Below the pieces are notes generated by a model. That model was given only the letters and a program-made list of their open reading frames with translations. It searched no databases and had not been told where the DNA came from. The position numbers and the translations under genes were made by a program. A stretch of 64,000 nt of DNA from Elusimicrobiota bacterium. Its GTDB lineage: Bacteria; Elusimicrobiota; Elusimicrobia; UBA1565. Location of the stretch: NCBI GenBank assembly GCA_016196755.1, contig JACPXC010000046.1:155129-219128 (forward strand). Reading direction: 5' to 3'. Shown one piece after another: positions 40,805 through 48,567 of the stretch (position 1 is its first letter; the number at the start of each line of letters is the position of its first letter).

Positions 40805-42121
40805 CTAGAGCGCGGACGGCGGCGGTACCAGGGCCTCCGAATCGTACCAGTCCACGCGCCGGGTCATGTACATGACCGCGGCCAGCACGCCGAGCAGGAC
40901 CGCGCTGCCCAGGAGCAGGGCGTAGTCCTCGAGGCAGAGCAGGGCGTAGAGGAAGGCGTAGAGCACGCCCAGGACCGCCGCCACGGTCGCGGTGACGCGG
41001 CCCCGCCGGAAGACACCGTGGGAGTAGCCCGTGATCACGGCGCCGATCCCCAGCGTGGCGGCCAGATAGGCCCAATGGAACGCCACGTGCTCCGAAAGCG
41101 AGAGGAGCAGGAGATAGAAGAGGACCACGCCCGAGCCGACGAGCAGGTATTGGATCGGATGCAGCCGCTTCTCGCCGAAGAACTCGATGAAGAAGAAGGC
41201 CAGGAAGGTGAAGAAGATGAACAAGACGGCGTACTTGACCGCCCGCATCGTTCGGGCGTAGTGGTCGACCATGACGAGGAGGTCCACCCCGAAGCGCGCG
41301 CCGCCGAGGGAGTCGCGCTCGCCGGCCCAGGACTGCGGGAAGTCGCGGTTGATGTGGAGCACCTTCCAGCGCGCCAAGAAGCCGTCGGACCGCACCTCGC
41401 GCGAGTCGGGCAGGAAAGCTCCCCGGAAGCTAGGAGAATCCCAGGACGACGCCAGCGAGACCTCGGTGGTCTTCCCCAGGGGCAGGAAGTAGAGGCTCTG
41501 GCTCCCCTTGAGGCTGAGCTTAAACGAGAACGGGATGGGCTTGGTCCGGCCGACGAGGAGCTCGCGCGGGACACGCGCGCTGAGCGCGCTGCCGAGCTGG
41601 GCGGCTCCGGCCGCCCCCGGCTCGAGCGACAGGCCCTTCTGGTCCAGGCGGACGACGACGGCCTCGCGCACGCCGCGCAGGTCGGAGAGGCCCAGGGCGA
41701 CCAAGGCTTGGTCCCAGAGCGGCTCGCCGCCCAAGGCCAGCGGCTCGAGGTCGGGAGGAAGGAAGGTGCCGACGGCCGACAGCGCCGCCGAGTAGACCAC
41801 CGCGTCATAGATGCCGCGCCGGCGGCGCTCGGTGTCCACCGTGCCGTCCAGCGACAGGGACTCCGGGAGGTGGGTGGTCAGCACCGTCCTGAAGTACGGC
41901 TTCCCGTCTTTGTCCTTATCGGTGAGCCGCACCGGCACGATCAGCACCGGCCCGGAGACCTGCTGGCTGCCCGACCACGAGGCCGAGACCTCGGCCACCG
42001 CCTCCGTCCGCCGCTCTTCGCGCTCCGAGACCATGTAGGTGACCAGCCCCACCGGCACCAGGAGGGCGACGATCAGGAGGCCGACCACGAAGAGCTTGAG
42101 CGTGAGAGAGTGTCTGAGCAT
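40805..42121 (-). CDS. CreD-like inner-membrane protein
   Basis: 438 residues of the CreD family: N-terminal membrane helix, a large periplasmic domain beginning VSASWSGSQQVSGPVLIVPV, then about six membrane helices at the C-terminus, with the family-typical EKRLHPIQYLLVG stretch and LSEHVAFHWAYL. CreD is linked to envelope stress and, in some bacteria, colicin or beta-lactam response, with mechanism unknown. Start at 42121, supported by GGAGG four bases upstream. Confidence 0.85.
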   Translation of the reverse strand: MLRHSLTLKLFVVGLLIVALLVPVGLVTYMVSEREERRTEAVAEVSASWSGSQQVSGPVLIVPVRLTDKDKDGKPYFRTVLTTHLPESLSLDGTVDTERRRRGIYDAVVYSAALSAVGTFLPPDLEPLALGGEPLWDQALVALGLSDLRGVREAVVVRLDQKGLSLEPGAAGAAQLGSALSARVPRELLVGRTKPIPFSFKLSLKGSQSLYFLPLGKTTEVSLASSWDSPSFRGAFLPDSREVRSDGFLARWKVLHINRDFPQSWAGERDSLGGARFGVDLLVMVDHYARTMRAVKYAVLFIFFTFLAFFFIEFFGEKRLHPIQYLLVGSGVVLFYLLLLSLSEHVAFHWAYLAATLGIGAVITGYSHGVFRRGRVTATVAAVLGVLYAFLYALLCLEDYALLLGSAVLLGVLAAVMYMTRRVDWYDSEALVPPPSAL

Positions 42122-42168
42122 GGGGCCTCCGCGCGCCAGAATCATACGCTTTCGAAGGCCCGGTTGTT

Positions 42169-42492
42169 TCAGACCGCGGCGGCGAAGAGGCCTAGCAGGC
42201 CCCGGCGCAGGGCGTCCCGGGCGGGACAGACGCGCCACAAGAGCCGCACCTCGCTGTAGCCGTCGGCGTCGCGCTTGACGCGGCGCGCGTCCCCCTCGAG
42301 ACCCTCGAGGCGTTCCCCGCCGGGCAGGTCGAAGCGCAGCCTTAGCCGCGCCCCGCGCGCCACGCGCGGCCCGCACAGCAGGACCGCCCCCGCGGCGTCG
42401 AGGCTCAGGAAACGCCCCCAGCACTCCAGCCGCTCGGGCTCGTCCGGGAACTCGAAGAGGACAGGCAGGGGACGCGGAGACTCGAGCTTCAT
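42169..42492 (-). CDS. PilZ-like domain protein
   Basis: 107 residues with the beta-strand pattern of a PilZ domain: CWGRFLSLDAAGAVLLCG and GARLRLRFDLPGGERLEGLEGDARRV. The canonical RxxxR and DxSxxG c-di-GMP motifs are reduced: the SLDAAG segment lines up with D/NxSxxG but has no clear Ser, so nucleotide binding is uncertain. The ATG overlaps the stop of the propeller gene (ATGA), and it is the last gene of the PorV operon. Confidence 0.55.
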   Translation of the reverse strand: MKLESPRPLPVLFEFPDEPERLECWGRFLSLDAAGAVLLCGPRVARGARLRLRFDLPGGERLEGLEGDARRVKRDADGYSEVRLLWRVCPARDALRRGLLGLFAAAV

Positions 42493-43685
42493 GGCTTGAG
42501 TATCCCCGCCAGGACCTCGGGCGCGAGCTCATGGGCGAAGAGACGGCTCTCCGAGAGCCCGCCGCGCCGCCGGACCGCGGCGCTCAGGAAGCGCCGGCCG
42601 TCGAAGGCCAGGCCGACCGGCGTCCAGTCGCCGGCGTCGTACTCGCGCAGCGGCAAGCGCAGCAGGATCCGCCGCGGGTCGGAGAGGTCGTGGCGCAGGA
42701 GCTCCCGGCCGCCGGCGTCGAGCGACCAAAGCTTGCGGCCGTCGAACGTCAGGGCGGCCGGCCGGACGCCCGGGTACTCGAAGGAGGCCGCCACCGTGAG
42801 CTCGGCGTCCGGCAGGCGCTTGTGCAGCCTGCCCTTCTTCGCGTCGCAGGTCCAGAGGTAGAGGCCGTCGAACGCCATGCCGACGGTCTGGGGGACCGAG
42901 TCGACCGAGCGGGTCAGGACGCTCAGCCGCTCGTCTAAGAGGTGCTTGACGACCATGCGCGGGGCGCTGGCCACAAACAGCGACCCGGCCGCGAAGGCCA
43001 TGGCGCCCGGTACCTCGCGCGGCAAGGTCACCGAGGACTGCAGGCGGAGGCCGACCGGCTCGTGCCGATGGATCGTCGCCGAGAACCAATCCGACACCCA
43101 TAGCTCCTTGCCGTCCCAAGCCAGCCCGGCGGCGTGGCCGTAGGGCAGGTCCCAGGCCAAGACCGGCGCGGTCCGGGCCGCCTCGGCCGCCAGGCGCCGG
43201 TGGCGGTAGAGCGCCGTCAGCCCGCCGGCCCCGCCCAAAAGCAGCAGGCCCGCCAGCGCCCAGGCCCCGTAGGTCCGCGCCTTCTCGGCCGGCGCGGCGG
43301 ACCGCGGCTCCTCGTACCAGGTACCGCGCCAGCGCAGGGCCTTCGACAAGGAGCCCCGGAGGCTCTCGGCGCCAAACGGCGCCGAGACCACCTCGTGGAC
43401 GCCGGCCTTCAGGAGCTCGAGGGCGCGCGGCGCGCTGCGCCGCGTCAACGCGACCACGACGGGCAGAAGCGGCGCCTCGCGCTCGAGCTCGAAGAGCATC
43501 GACTCGGCGATGTCGTCGGCCGGGTCCTGCGCCACGAGGACGACGCGCGGCCGCTCGGTGTTGAGGAGCTCGAGTCCGCCCTTGAGGTCGCAGGCCGACG
43601 CGGCCCGGTGGCCGAGTTCCTCGACGGCAAGCTGGAGCTCGCGGCGGGTCTTGTCGTCCTTGGCGACCAGGGCGATGACGGCCAT
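42489..43685 (-). CDS. Pseudo-receiver fused to membrane helix and beta-propeller-like domain
   Basis: 398 residues. Residues 1-115 have receiver secondary structure, but the phosphoacceptor position is Ala (A52 in VVLVAQDP) and the conserved Lys is missing (VSAPF). A membrane helix follows (about 135-155), then repeats of about 40 residues with the shape xLAWDGKELWVSDxxxxxI and LTFDGRKLWSLDAGGRELLRHDL, as in a periplasmic beta-propeller. This links a degenerate cytoplasmic receiver to an outer domain. The start at 43685 overlaps the PorV-LysM stop by one base. Confidence 0.6.
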   Translation of the reverse strand: MAVIALVAKDDKTRRELQLAVEELGHRAASACDLKGGLELLNTERPRVVLVAQDPADDIAESMLFELEREAPLLPVVVALTRRSAPRALELLKAGVHEVVSAPFGAESLRGSLSKALRWRGTWYEEPRSAAPAEKARTYGAWALAGLLLLGGAGGLTALYRHRRLAAEAARTAPVLAWDLPYGHAAGLAWDGKELWVSDWFSATIHRHEPVGLRLQSSVTLPREVPGAMAFAAGSLFVASAPRMVVKHLLDERLSVLTRSVDSVPQTVGMAFDGLYLWTCDAKKGRLHKRLPDAELTVAASFEYPGVRPAALTFDGRKLWSLDAGGRELLRHDLSDPRRILLRLPLREYDAGDWTPVGLAFDGRRFLSAAVRRRGGLSESRLFAHELAPEVLAGILKP

Positions 43686-45079
43686 CAGCGCCTCTTCGGG
43701 GCCGGGATACGGAGGCTGGCCCCCTCGACCGGCAGTCCGCGCTCGACGTTCTCGGGATTGGCGTCGTAGATCTGCTCCCACAGCGACGGGTCGCCGTAGT
43801 AGAGGTCGGCCAAGCGCCGCAGGGTATCCCCCGGCTGGACCCGGTGGCGCAGGGGGAAGGACGGGCCGCGCGCCGGCGCTCGGCGGGAGGCCTTCTTCAC
43901 GGCGGCCCGGGACGAAGGCGCGGCCTCACGGACCGCGGCCGGGACGGCCGGCTCGGAGGCGGGATGTCCCAGGTCGTAGCGCCGCCGCTCCACCGAACTC
44001 TCGAGGTTGCGGCTGTCGTCCTGGAGCTGGCGCAGGCGCTCCTCCTCGGCGCGCACCTGGCCCTCGAGGCTTTGCTGGTCGGCCTCCACCGCGCGGGCGC
44101 GGGTCTCGGCGTCCTTGCGGCGCCGCTCGAGCTCGCCGATCTCCCCGCGCAGGTCCTCGGCCCGCCGCGCCGCCGTCCCGACGAAGCGTCCGTGGAACTC
44201 CGGCGCCCCGAAGCGCCACTGGGCCGAGAGCACGTACGCCCCCGAGTTCCGGTTCCAGTTCCCGGTGGGGACGTTCATCCCGAAATCGAGGACCAGAGGG
44301 GAGTAGTCGACGCCGATCCCCAAGGCGAGCGAACCCTGCCCGTCGAGCCTGAAGCCCTGGCCCGCGCGCAGCTTGAGCAGGCGCTGGAACAGCGCCCATT
44401 CGACGCCCGGCGAGAACTCCGTGAGCCCGGGCCGCACGCGCAGGTCGGCGGCCAGGGTCAGCCGCCGCTCCCAGGTCCAAGCCCCGCCGAGGGTGATCGC
44501 GGGGGACGGCGTCCCCAAGCCGGTATTCAGGTCGGTTATGGCCAAGCCCACCCGGCCGTCCCGCGGGGTGTCGACGATGAGGCCGCCGTCGAGGGCCAGG
44601 CCGAGCTTGTTGGGCTTGCGCGGCGGGGCCACTTGGACGATTCTGAGGTTCGCCCCGACGCTGACCGGACGCGTGATGTAGTACTGCGGGAAGGAGAAGG
44701 CCTCCGAATAATGGAACATCAGCTGGTTCTTCTCCCCGACGTCGGCCTGCTCCATCCCGAGAAAGCCCGCCCCGACCGTCGAGCCGGGACGCACGGGGAA
44801 CGGCCGCGTGTAGGCCCAGGCATGGTAGGCGAGCGGTCCGGCCGCCGCGAAATGGCGCCCGAGGGTCAGGCCCATCTGGGGGAACGGCGAACGCGCCAGG
44901 CCGGCTGGATTGTGATAGATGCCCCAAACGTCGTCGGCAAGGGCGGTGTAGGCCGAACCCATCCCGGAAGGACGGGCCCCGGGCCGCAGCTCCGTGAAGT
45001 CCGCCGCGCCCGCGCCAGACGCGAGCAGGGCCAGGGCGGCCGCAAGGGCGCGCTTGACACTCCGGGGGGGGCGTTCCAT
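43685..45079 (-). CDS. PorV-like outer-membrane protein with C-terminal LysM
   Basis: 464 residues. Signal peptide about 1-24; a beta-barrel (about 25-300) opening with FTELRPGARPSGMGSAYTALADDVWGIYHNPAGLAR, typical of the PorV/UPF0164 family; a coiled coil (about 310-360); and a LysM domain at the end (HRVQPGDTLRRLADLYYGDPSLWEQIYDANP). LysM binds peptidoglycan, so the protein would tie an outer-membrane barrel to the wall. The ATG at 45079 lies inside the -10 box of the opposite promoter for 45135. Confidence 0.8.
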   Translation of the reverse strand: MERPPRSVKRALAAALALLASGAGAADFTELRPGARPSGMGSAYTALADDVWGIYHNPAGLARSPFPQMGLTLGRHFAAAGPLAYHAWAYTRPFPVRPGSTVGAGFLGMEQADVGEKNQLMFHYSEAFSFPQYYITRPVSVGANLRIVQVAPPRKPNKLGLALDGGLIVDTPRDGRVGLAITDLNTGLGTPSPAITLGGAWTWERRLTLAADLRVRPGLTEFSPGVEWALFQRLLKLRAGQGFRLDGQGSLALGIGVDYSPLVLDFGMNVPTGNWNRNSGAYVLSAQWRFGAPEFHGRFVGTAARRAEDLRGEIGELERRRKDAETRARAVEADQQSLEGQVRAEEERLRQLQDDSRNLESSVERRRYDLGHPASEPAVPAAVREAAPSSRAAVKKASRRAPARGPSFPLRHRVQPGDTLRRLADLYYGDPSLWEQIYDANPENVERGLPVEGASLRIPAPKRR

Positions 45080-45082
45080 ACT
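45054..45082 (+). promoter_or_regulatory. Strong sigma-70-type promoter for the gene at 45135
   Basis: TTGACA (45054-45059), 17-base spacer, CATACT (45077-45082). It begins within the coding start of the opposite PorV-like gene. A transcript from here has a leader of about 46 bases with AAGGA before ATG 45135. Confidence 0.6.
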
Positions 45083-45134
45083 ATCGAGCCGCGCTGGAAT
45101 GATAACGGCGCTGCGTTTATAAGATATTAAGGAA

Positions 45135-45923
45135 ATGGGCATAGCAAAGACCGAGAAAAGCTCCTTCGGCCCCGGCCTGGTCCTCGTCATCCTGCTCGTC
45201 GACGTGGGCCTGCTCATCTGGGGCTGGCACCTCTATCAGCGCCGCCAGGAGCGGCTCGACGACGCCGGCCTGAACTTCAACCGCGCCCCCGAGGCCGACG
45301 TCGTCAAGGACTACGTCCCGGACGAGCCCGAGGCGCCCAGCGGCATCGACCGCTACGTGAAGAAGGAGTCGCTCGGCGGCGACCCCGCCCCTCGGACCGC
45401 GCCGCCGGCCGCCGGCACCGCGGACCCCAAGTCCGGGCCAGCCGCCCCCCCCGCTCTTCCGACGACGCTTACGGTCACGGAAAAGGCTGTTTCCTATTAC
45501 TACCAGCTCAAGCGGAACCCGCGCTTCAAGAACTCTCGGGCGATCCAGGGCTGGAAGAAGGACTTCTTGTCGTATCCCGACCTCAAGGCCCTCAACGACG
45601 GCTGGAAGAAGAACCGCGACCCGATCAGGTTCCTGGTCGGCATGGTGAAGTCGCCGAACTTCCGGACCATGACCGGGAAATACCTCTCCCATCCGGACCT
45701 GCAGGCCTTCGTGAAGGAGATGGCGGGCTCGCCGTCGGTCATCGCCTCGGCGCCGGCCTTCCTGGCCGACAAGAACATCAAGGGCGCCGTCGGCGGCCTG
45801 AACCTCGGAGCGGCGGCCGGGCCGATGAAGGACAGCGCCTCGGCGCTGGGAGCCGCGAAATCCAACCCCGCCCTCAAGGGAATCCTCGAGGACGCGGGGT
45901 CGGCCCCTCGCCTGACCCGCTGA
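45135..45923 (+). CDS. Membrane-anchored protein, unknown function
   Basis: 262 residues: a membrane segment near 14-32, a Pro/Ala-rich linker (about 85-115), then a basic helical domain with repeated short motifs (NPRFKNSRAIQGWK, SPNFRTMTGKYLSHPDLQAFVK) and a Gly/Ala-rich tail. Layout and the F-R-x-M segment recall the protein at 46197. No known family. Promoter described separately. Confidence 0.65.
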   Translation: MGIAKTEKSSFGPGLVLVILLVDVGLLIWGWHLYQRRQERLDDAGLNFNRAPEADVVKDYVPDEPEAPSGIDRYVKKESLGGDPAPRTAPPAAGTADPKSGPAAPPALPTTLTVTEKAVSYYYQLKRNPRFKNSRAIQGWKKDFLSYPDLKALNDGWKKNRDPIRFLVGMVKSPNFRTMTGKYLSHPDLQAFVKEMAGSPSVIASAPAFLADKNIKGAVGGLNLGAAAGPMKDSASALGAAKSNPALKGILEDAGSAPRLTR

Positions 45924-45928
45924 CGCCC

Positions 45929-46093
45929 TTAGCCGGCGTCTGACGGGATCGGGATGGCGGGGATGTGGGGCGCGGAGGGGATCGCCGGCAACTCGGGAAT
46001 CTCCGTCGGCGTTTCCTCTTCCTCTTCCCCGCACCCGCTGAGCACGGACCCGGCCAGGAACAACGCCAGGGCCGAGAGCATGAATCTCTTCAT
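45929..46093 (-). CDS. Small lipoprotein
   Basis: 54 residues. Signal ending in a lipobox LSGC with C21, then an acidic patch (GEEEEE) and a Pro/Ile-rich tail. Too short for a known family. It is convergent with the 45135 gene (five bases between stops). Start chosen at 46093 because of the lipoprotein signal; longer frames upstream run antisense to the next gene. Confidence 0.65.
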   Translation of the reverse strand: MKRFMLSALALFLAGSVLSGCGEEEEETPTEIPELPAIPSAPHIPAIPIPSDAG

Positions 46094-46158
46094 GCTCTCA
46101 GTGTAGAGACCGGCCATGGCGCTGTCAAGGGACCTCCGGCCACGGCGGCCGTTGGTCC

Positions 46159-46187
46159 TTGACGCGGCGGCGGGCCGGACCCATACT
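46159..46187 (+). promoter_or_regulatory. Sigma-70-type promoter for the gene at 46197
   Basis: TTGACG (46159-46164), 17-base spacer, CATACT (46182-46187); the -10 hexamer and spacing equal those at 45054. It places the transcript start a few bases before GTG 46197. Confidence 0.55.
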
Positions 46188-46196
46188 TTCCGGAGC

Positions 46197-47144
46197 GTGG
46201 AGACCAAGACCGGAGTCCTCGTCGTTCTCCTATGTCTGGGTGCCGCGGGCGTGCTGGGTGGCCTGCTGACCATCCTCAAGCCGCAGTCGACCCGCGAATC
46301 CGAGGCCGTCACCGCCCCGGCGAACGCCTCATCGTTCGCCCAGCGCCAGGGCGCGGGGACCGCCTCGGCGGAATCCGCTTCGAAGCTGGCCGCCGCCGAC
46401 GATTGGAACGCCGGCCAGAAGACCGGCGGCTCGCTGGGTTTCGTGCGCGGCGCGGGCGGGCTGGGCGCGGGCGGAGGAGCCGGCCAGGACGTCTCCCCCG
46501 AGGCCGCCGCGGCGGCCGCCGCCGGCGACGCCAAGGGGCTCATCGCGGGGCTGAAGGCGGACGCCGACAAGGGCATGGGCAAGAAGGCGGTCCGCGAGCT
46601 CATGCAGTGGGTGGTGGACACCGTCCACAAGGCCCAGCCGCGCTGGTACAACGAGTTCCTCGACAACGACGAGCTCAAGGGCATCGCCGACACCTACGAC
46701 AAGACCATGGATTTCCCGTCGTTCGTGCGCCAACTCGGCAGGTCCCCGGCCTTCCGGGGCATGCTCAAGAGGCGCAACAACACCTCCCAACTGCGCCAGC
46801 TCACCAAGAAGCTGCTCGACGACGAGGAGCACGGCTCCAAGCTCTCGGAGCTCTTCTTCGCGCACGCCAAGGACGCCGACGTCATCGCCTCCGTGCGCCA
46901 GTTCGGCCCCGGGGCGGGCCTGCCCTCCGAACTGCTCGACTTCGCCGGGGCGGCACCCAGAAGGCGAGCCGCCAAGCCCAAGGTGGGCGGCTCGCGGCCG
47001 AAGCTCCAGCCGCGCAGCGGCTTCGGCGGCGGGTTCAAGGGCAACAGCCGCCAGAGCGATTCCGGCGGCGGCGACGAGAGCCAGCTGCCGGCGGGGATCG
47101 ACGCCTCACAGCTGCAGCAGTATCAGAAGTACCTGAAGAAGTAG
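46197..47144 (+). CDS. Membrane-anchored protein, unknown function
   Basis: 315 residues starting from GTG. One membrane segment (about 5-25), low-complexity Ala/Gly/Ser linker to about 115, then a helical domain (about 115-245) with QLGRSPAFRGMLKR and a Gly/Ser-rich end. Parallels the protein at 45135 in layout, and both have the same promoter type, suggesting an old duplication. ATG at 46116 is an in-frame alternative but lies upstream of the promoter. Its stop is one base from the convergent hydrolase stop. Confidence 0.65.
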   Translation: METKTGVLVVLLCLGAAGVLGGLLTILKPQSTRESEAVTAPANASSFAQRQGAGTASAESASKLAAADDWNAGQKTGGSLGFVRGAGGLGAGGGAGQDVSPEAAAAAAAGDAKGLIAGLKADADKGMGKKAVRELMQWVVDTVHKAQPRWYNEFLDNDELKGIADTYDKTMDFPSFVRQLGRSPAFRGMLKRRNNTSQLRQLTKKLLDDEEHGSKLSELFFAHAKDADVIASVRQFGPGAGLPSELLDFAGAAPRRRAAKPKVGGSRPKLQPRSGFGGGFKGNSRQSDSGGGDESQLPAGIDASQLQQYQKYLKK

Positions 47145-47145
47145 T

Positions 47146-48129
47146 TCAGCGGTCCAGCACCCCTCCCAACTTCAGCGCCGCGTAGCTGGGCATCCACGAC
47201 ATGTGCAGGATCGCCGTGTAATGCCCGCCGGGCACCCAGAGCTGGCTGGCCCCCGGGAAGGCCTCGGCCAGCCTCCGGCCGTTCTCGGCCGGGATGACGG
47301 TGTCGCTCTTGGCGTTGACGAGGAAGACCGGACGGCGCACGGTCTGGGGGACTTCCAGCGGGTCGAGGCCGGCCCAGGACTTCTTGAGCTCGGCGGGGTC
47401 GAGGCCGAGCGTGCGCACGAGCGGGCCGGTCATCGCCGAGTTGGTCAGGAGCTCGACGAAGGCCGCGCCGCCGAGGCAGAACACCGCCGCCTTGGGGCGC
47501 GGGTCCTGGGCGAAGGCCGCGGAGCCCACCAGAGCGCCCAGGCTGACCCCGAGCACCGCCAAGCGCGAGCCGTCGACGTCGGGATCCGCCTCCAGGACGT
47601 CGAGCGCGCGCCGCGCGTCGGCCACCGCCTGGCGAAAATTGGCGCCCAGCTGGCGCGGGGTCCGGGCCAGGAAGACCGACCCGCTCATGACCGACGGGTG
47701 CGGACGGCGCCGGAACTGGGTGGGCATCTCGATCCAGAGGGCGGCCAAGCCGCGGCGCGAGAGCTCGCGGGCGAAACGCTCCTCGATCCAGGCGTTGGGG
47801 GCGGCCATGATCGGCAGCAGGAGGACGGCCGGAGGGCGCGAGCGCCCCTTGGGGACGGTCAGCCGCCCATAGACGGTATCGTTGGCGGGCCAAGGACTCT
47901 TTAGCGGAGATGGGAAGGAAACCTCATAGACCCGCTCATGAAGGGTTTCGGCCAGGAGCCGGCGCTCGAGCGGGAAGCCCGCCGCCGACCGAGCGTTATC
48001 GCGAGGAAGTGCCGCCTCCGAGGCCGTGGAGGCGGCCCCCGCCGCGCCCGCGAGAAACGCCATCGCCAGCGCGAGAATCAGGCCGCGTTGACATCGCTCG
48101 GGCGAAAGGTTAGGATTTCGTGCGCTCAT
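47146..48129 (-). CDS. Alpha/beta hydrolase, secreted
   Basis: 327 residues with a signal peptide (about 1-30). Nucleophile elbow GVSLGA with Ser at about residue 180, an acid in LVNAKSDTVIP and His in GGHYTAIL, the complete catalytic triad order. LLPIMAAPNAWIEERFARELSRRGLAALWIEM resembles dienelactone-hydrolase-like enzymes. Substrate unknown. Start is set at the ATG at 48129, since the upstream codons would run into the divergent ferredoxin control region. Confidence 0.75.
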   Translation of the reverse strand: MSARNPNLSPERCQRGLILALAMAFLAGAAGAASTASEAALPRDNARSAAGFPLERRLLAETLHERVYEVSFPSPLKSPWPANDTVYGRLTVPKGRSRPPAVLLLPIMAAPNAWIEERFARELSRRGLAALWIEMPTQFRRRPHPSVMSGSVFLARTPRQLGANFRQAVADARRALDVLEADPDVDGSRLAVLGVSLGALVGSAAFAQDPRPKAAVFCLGGAAFVELLTNSAMTGPLVRTLGLDPAELKKSWAGLDPLEVPQTVRRPVFLVNAKSDTVIPAENGRRLAEAFPGASQLWVPGGHYTAILHMSWMPSYAALKLGGVLDR

Positions 48130-48179
48130 CAAACGCTTTCCGGCGCGCAGTATAGCAGTCCCAGGGGGAGTTAACAGCA

Positions 48180-48494
48180 ATGGCTCATGTCATCAACGAG
48201 AAGTGTCTGGGGGAAGTGTACGCCGCCTGCGTCGACGTCTGCCCGGTCGACTGCATCCATCCCGGGGACTACAAGAACGAGAAGTTCATGATCATCGACC
48301 CCGAGGTCTGCATCGACTGCGGCGTCTGCCTCCCGGAGTGTCCGATCGGCGCGATCGTCGGCTCGGTCGACGAGGACCAAGCCTACGCCAAGATCAACGC
48401 CGAGCTCACCCCGACGTTCAAGGGCAATCCCAAGGTGACGCCGCGTCCGCCCAACGACCCGCCGCTCAAGCCGGGCAACAAGCTGGTGAAGTAA
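48180..48494 (+). CDS. fdxA: 7Fe-type ferredoxin
   Basis: 104 residues. First cluster pattern C9-x7-C17-x3-C21-P, second C-x2-C-x2-C-x3-C-P (CIDCGVCLPECP), the layout of [3Fe-4S][4Fe-4S] ferredoxins such as Azotobacter FdI, with a Cys also at position 24 in VDCIHPGD. C-terminal extension Pro-rich. An electron carrier in the cytoplasm. Ends in a strong terminator. Start ATG 48180 follows a GGGGAG ribosome-binding site. Confidence 0.88.
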   Translation: MAHVINEKCLGEVYAACVDVCPVDCIHPGDYKNEKFMIIDPEVCIDCGVCLPECPIGAIVGSVDEDQAYAKINAELTPTFKGNPKVTPRPPNDPPLKPGNKLVK

Positions 48495-48512
48495 GCGCCC
48501 CTCGGGGCACCC

Positions 48513-48557
48513 GAGACCGGGCGCGGCGCGTGTCGGCGCCCGCCCGGTCTCTTTTTT
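48513..48557 (+). terminator. Rho-independent terminator of ferredoxin gene
   Basis: GAGACCGGGCG (48513-48523) pairs with CGCCCGGTCTC (48541-48551), followed directly by six T (48552-48557). The loop of 17 bases can form a further small stem. Confidence 0.9.
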
Positions 48558-48567
48558 CGTCGATGCC

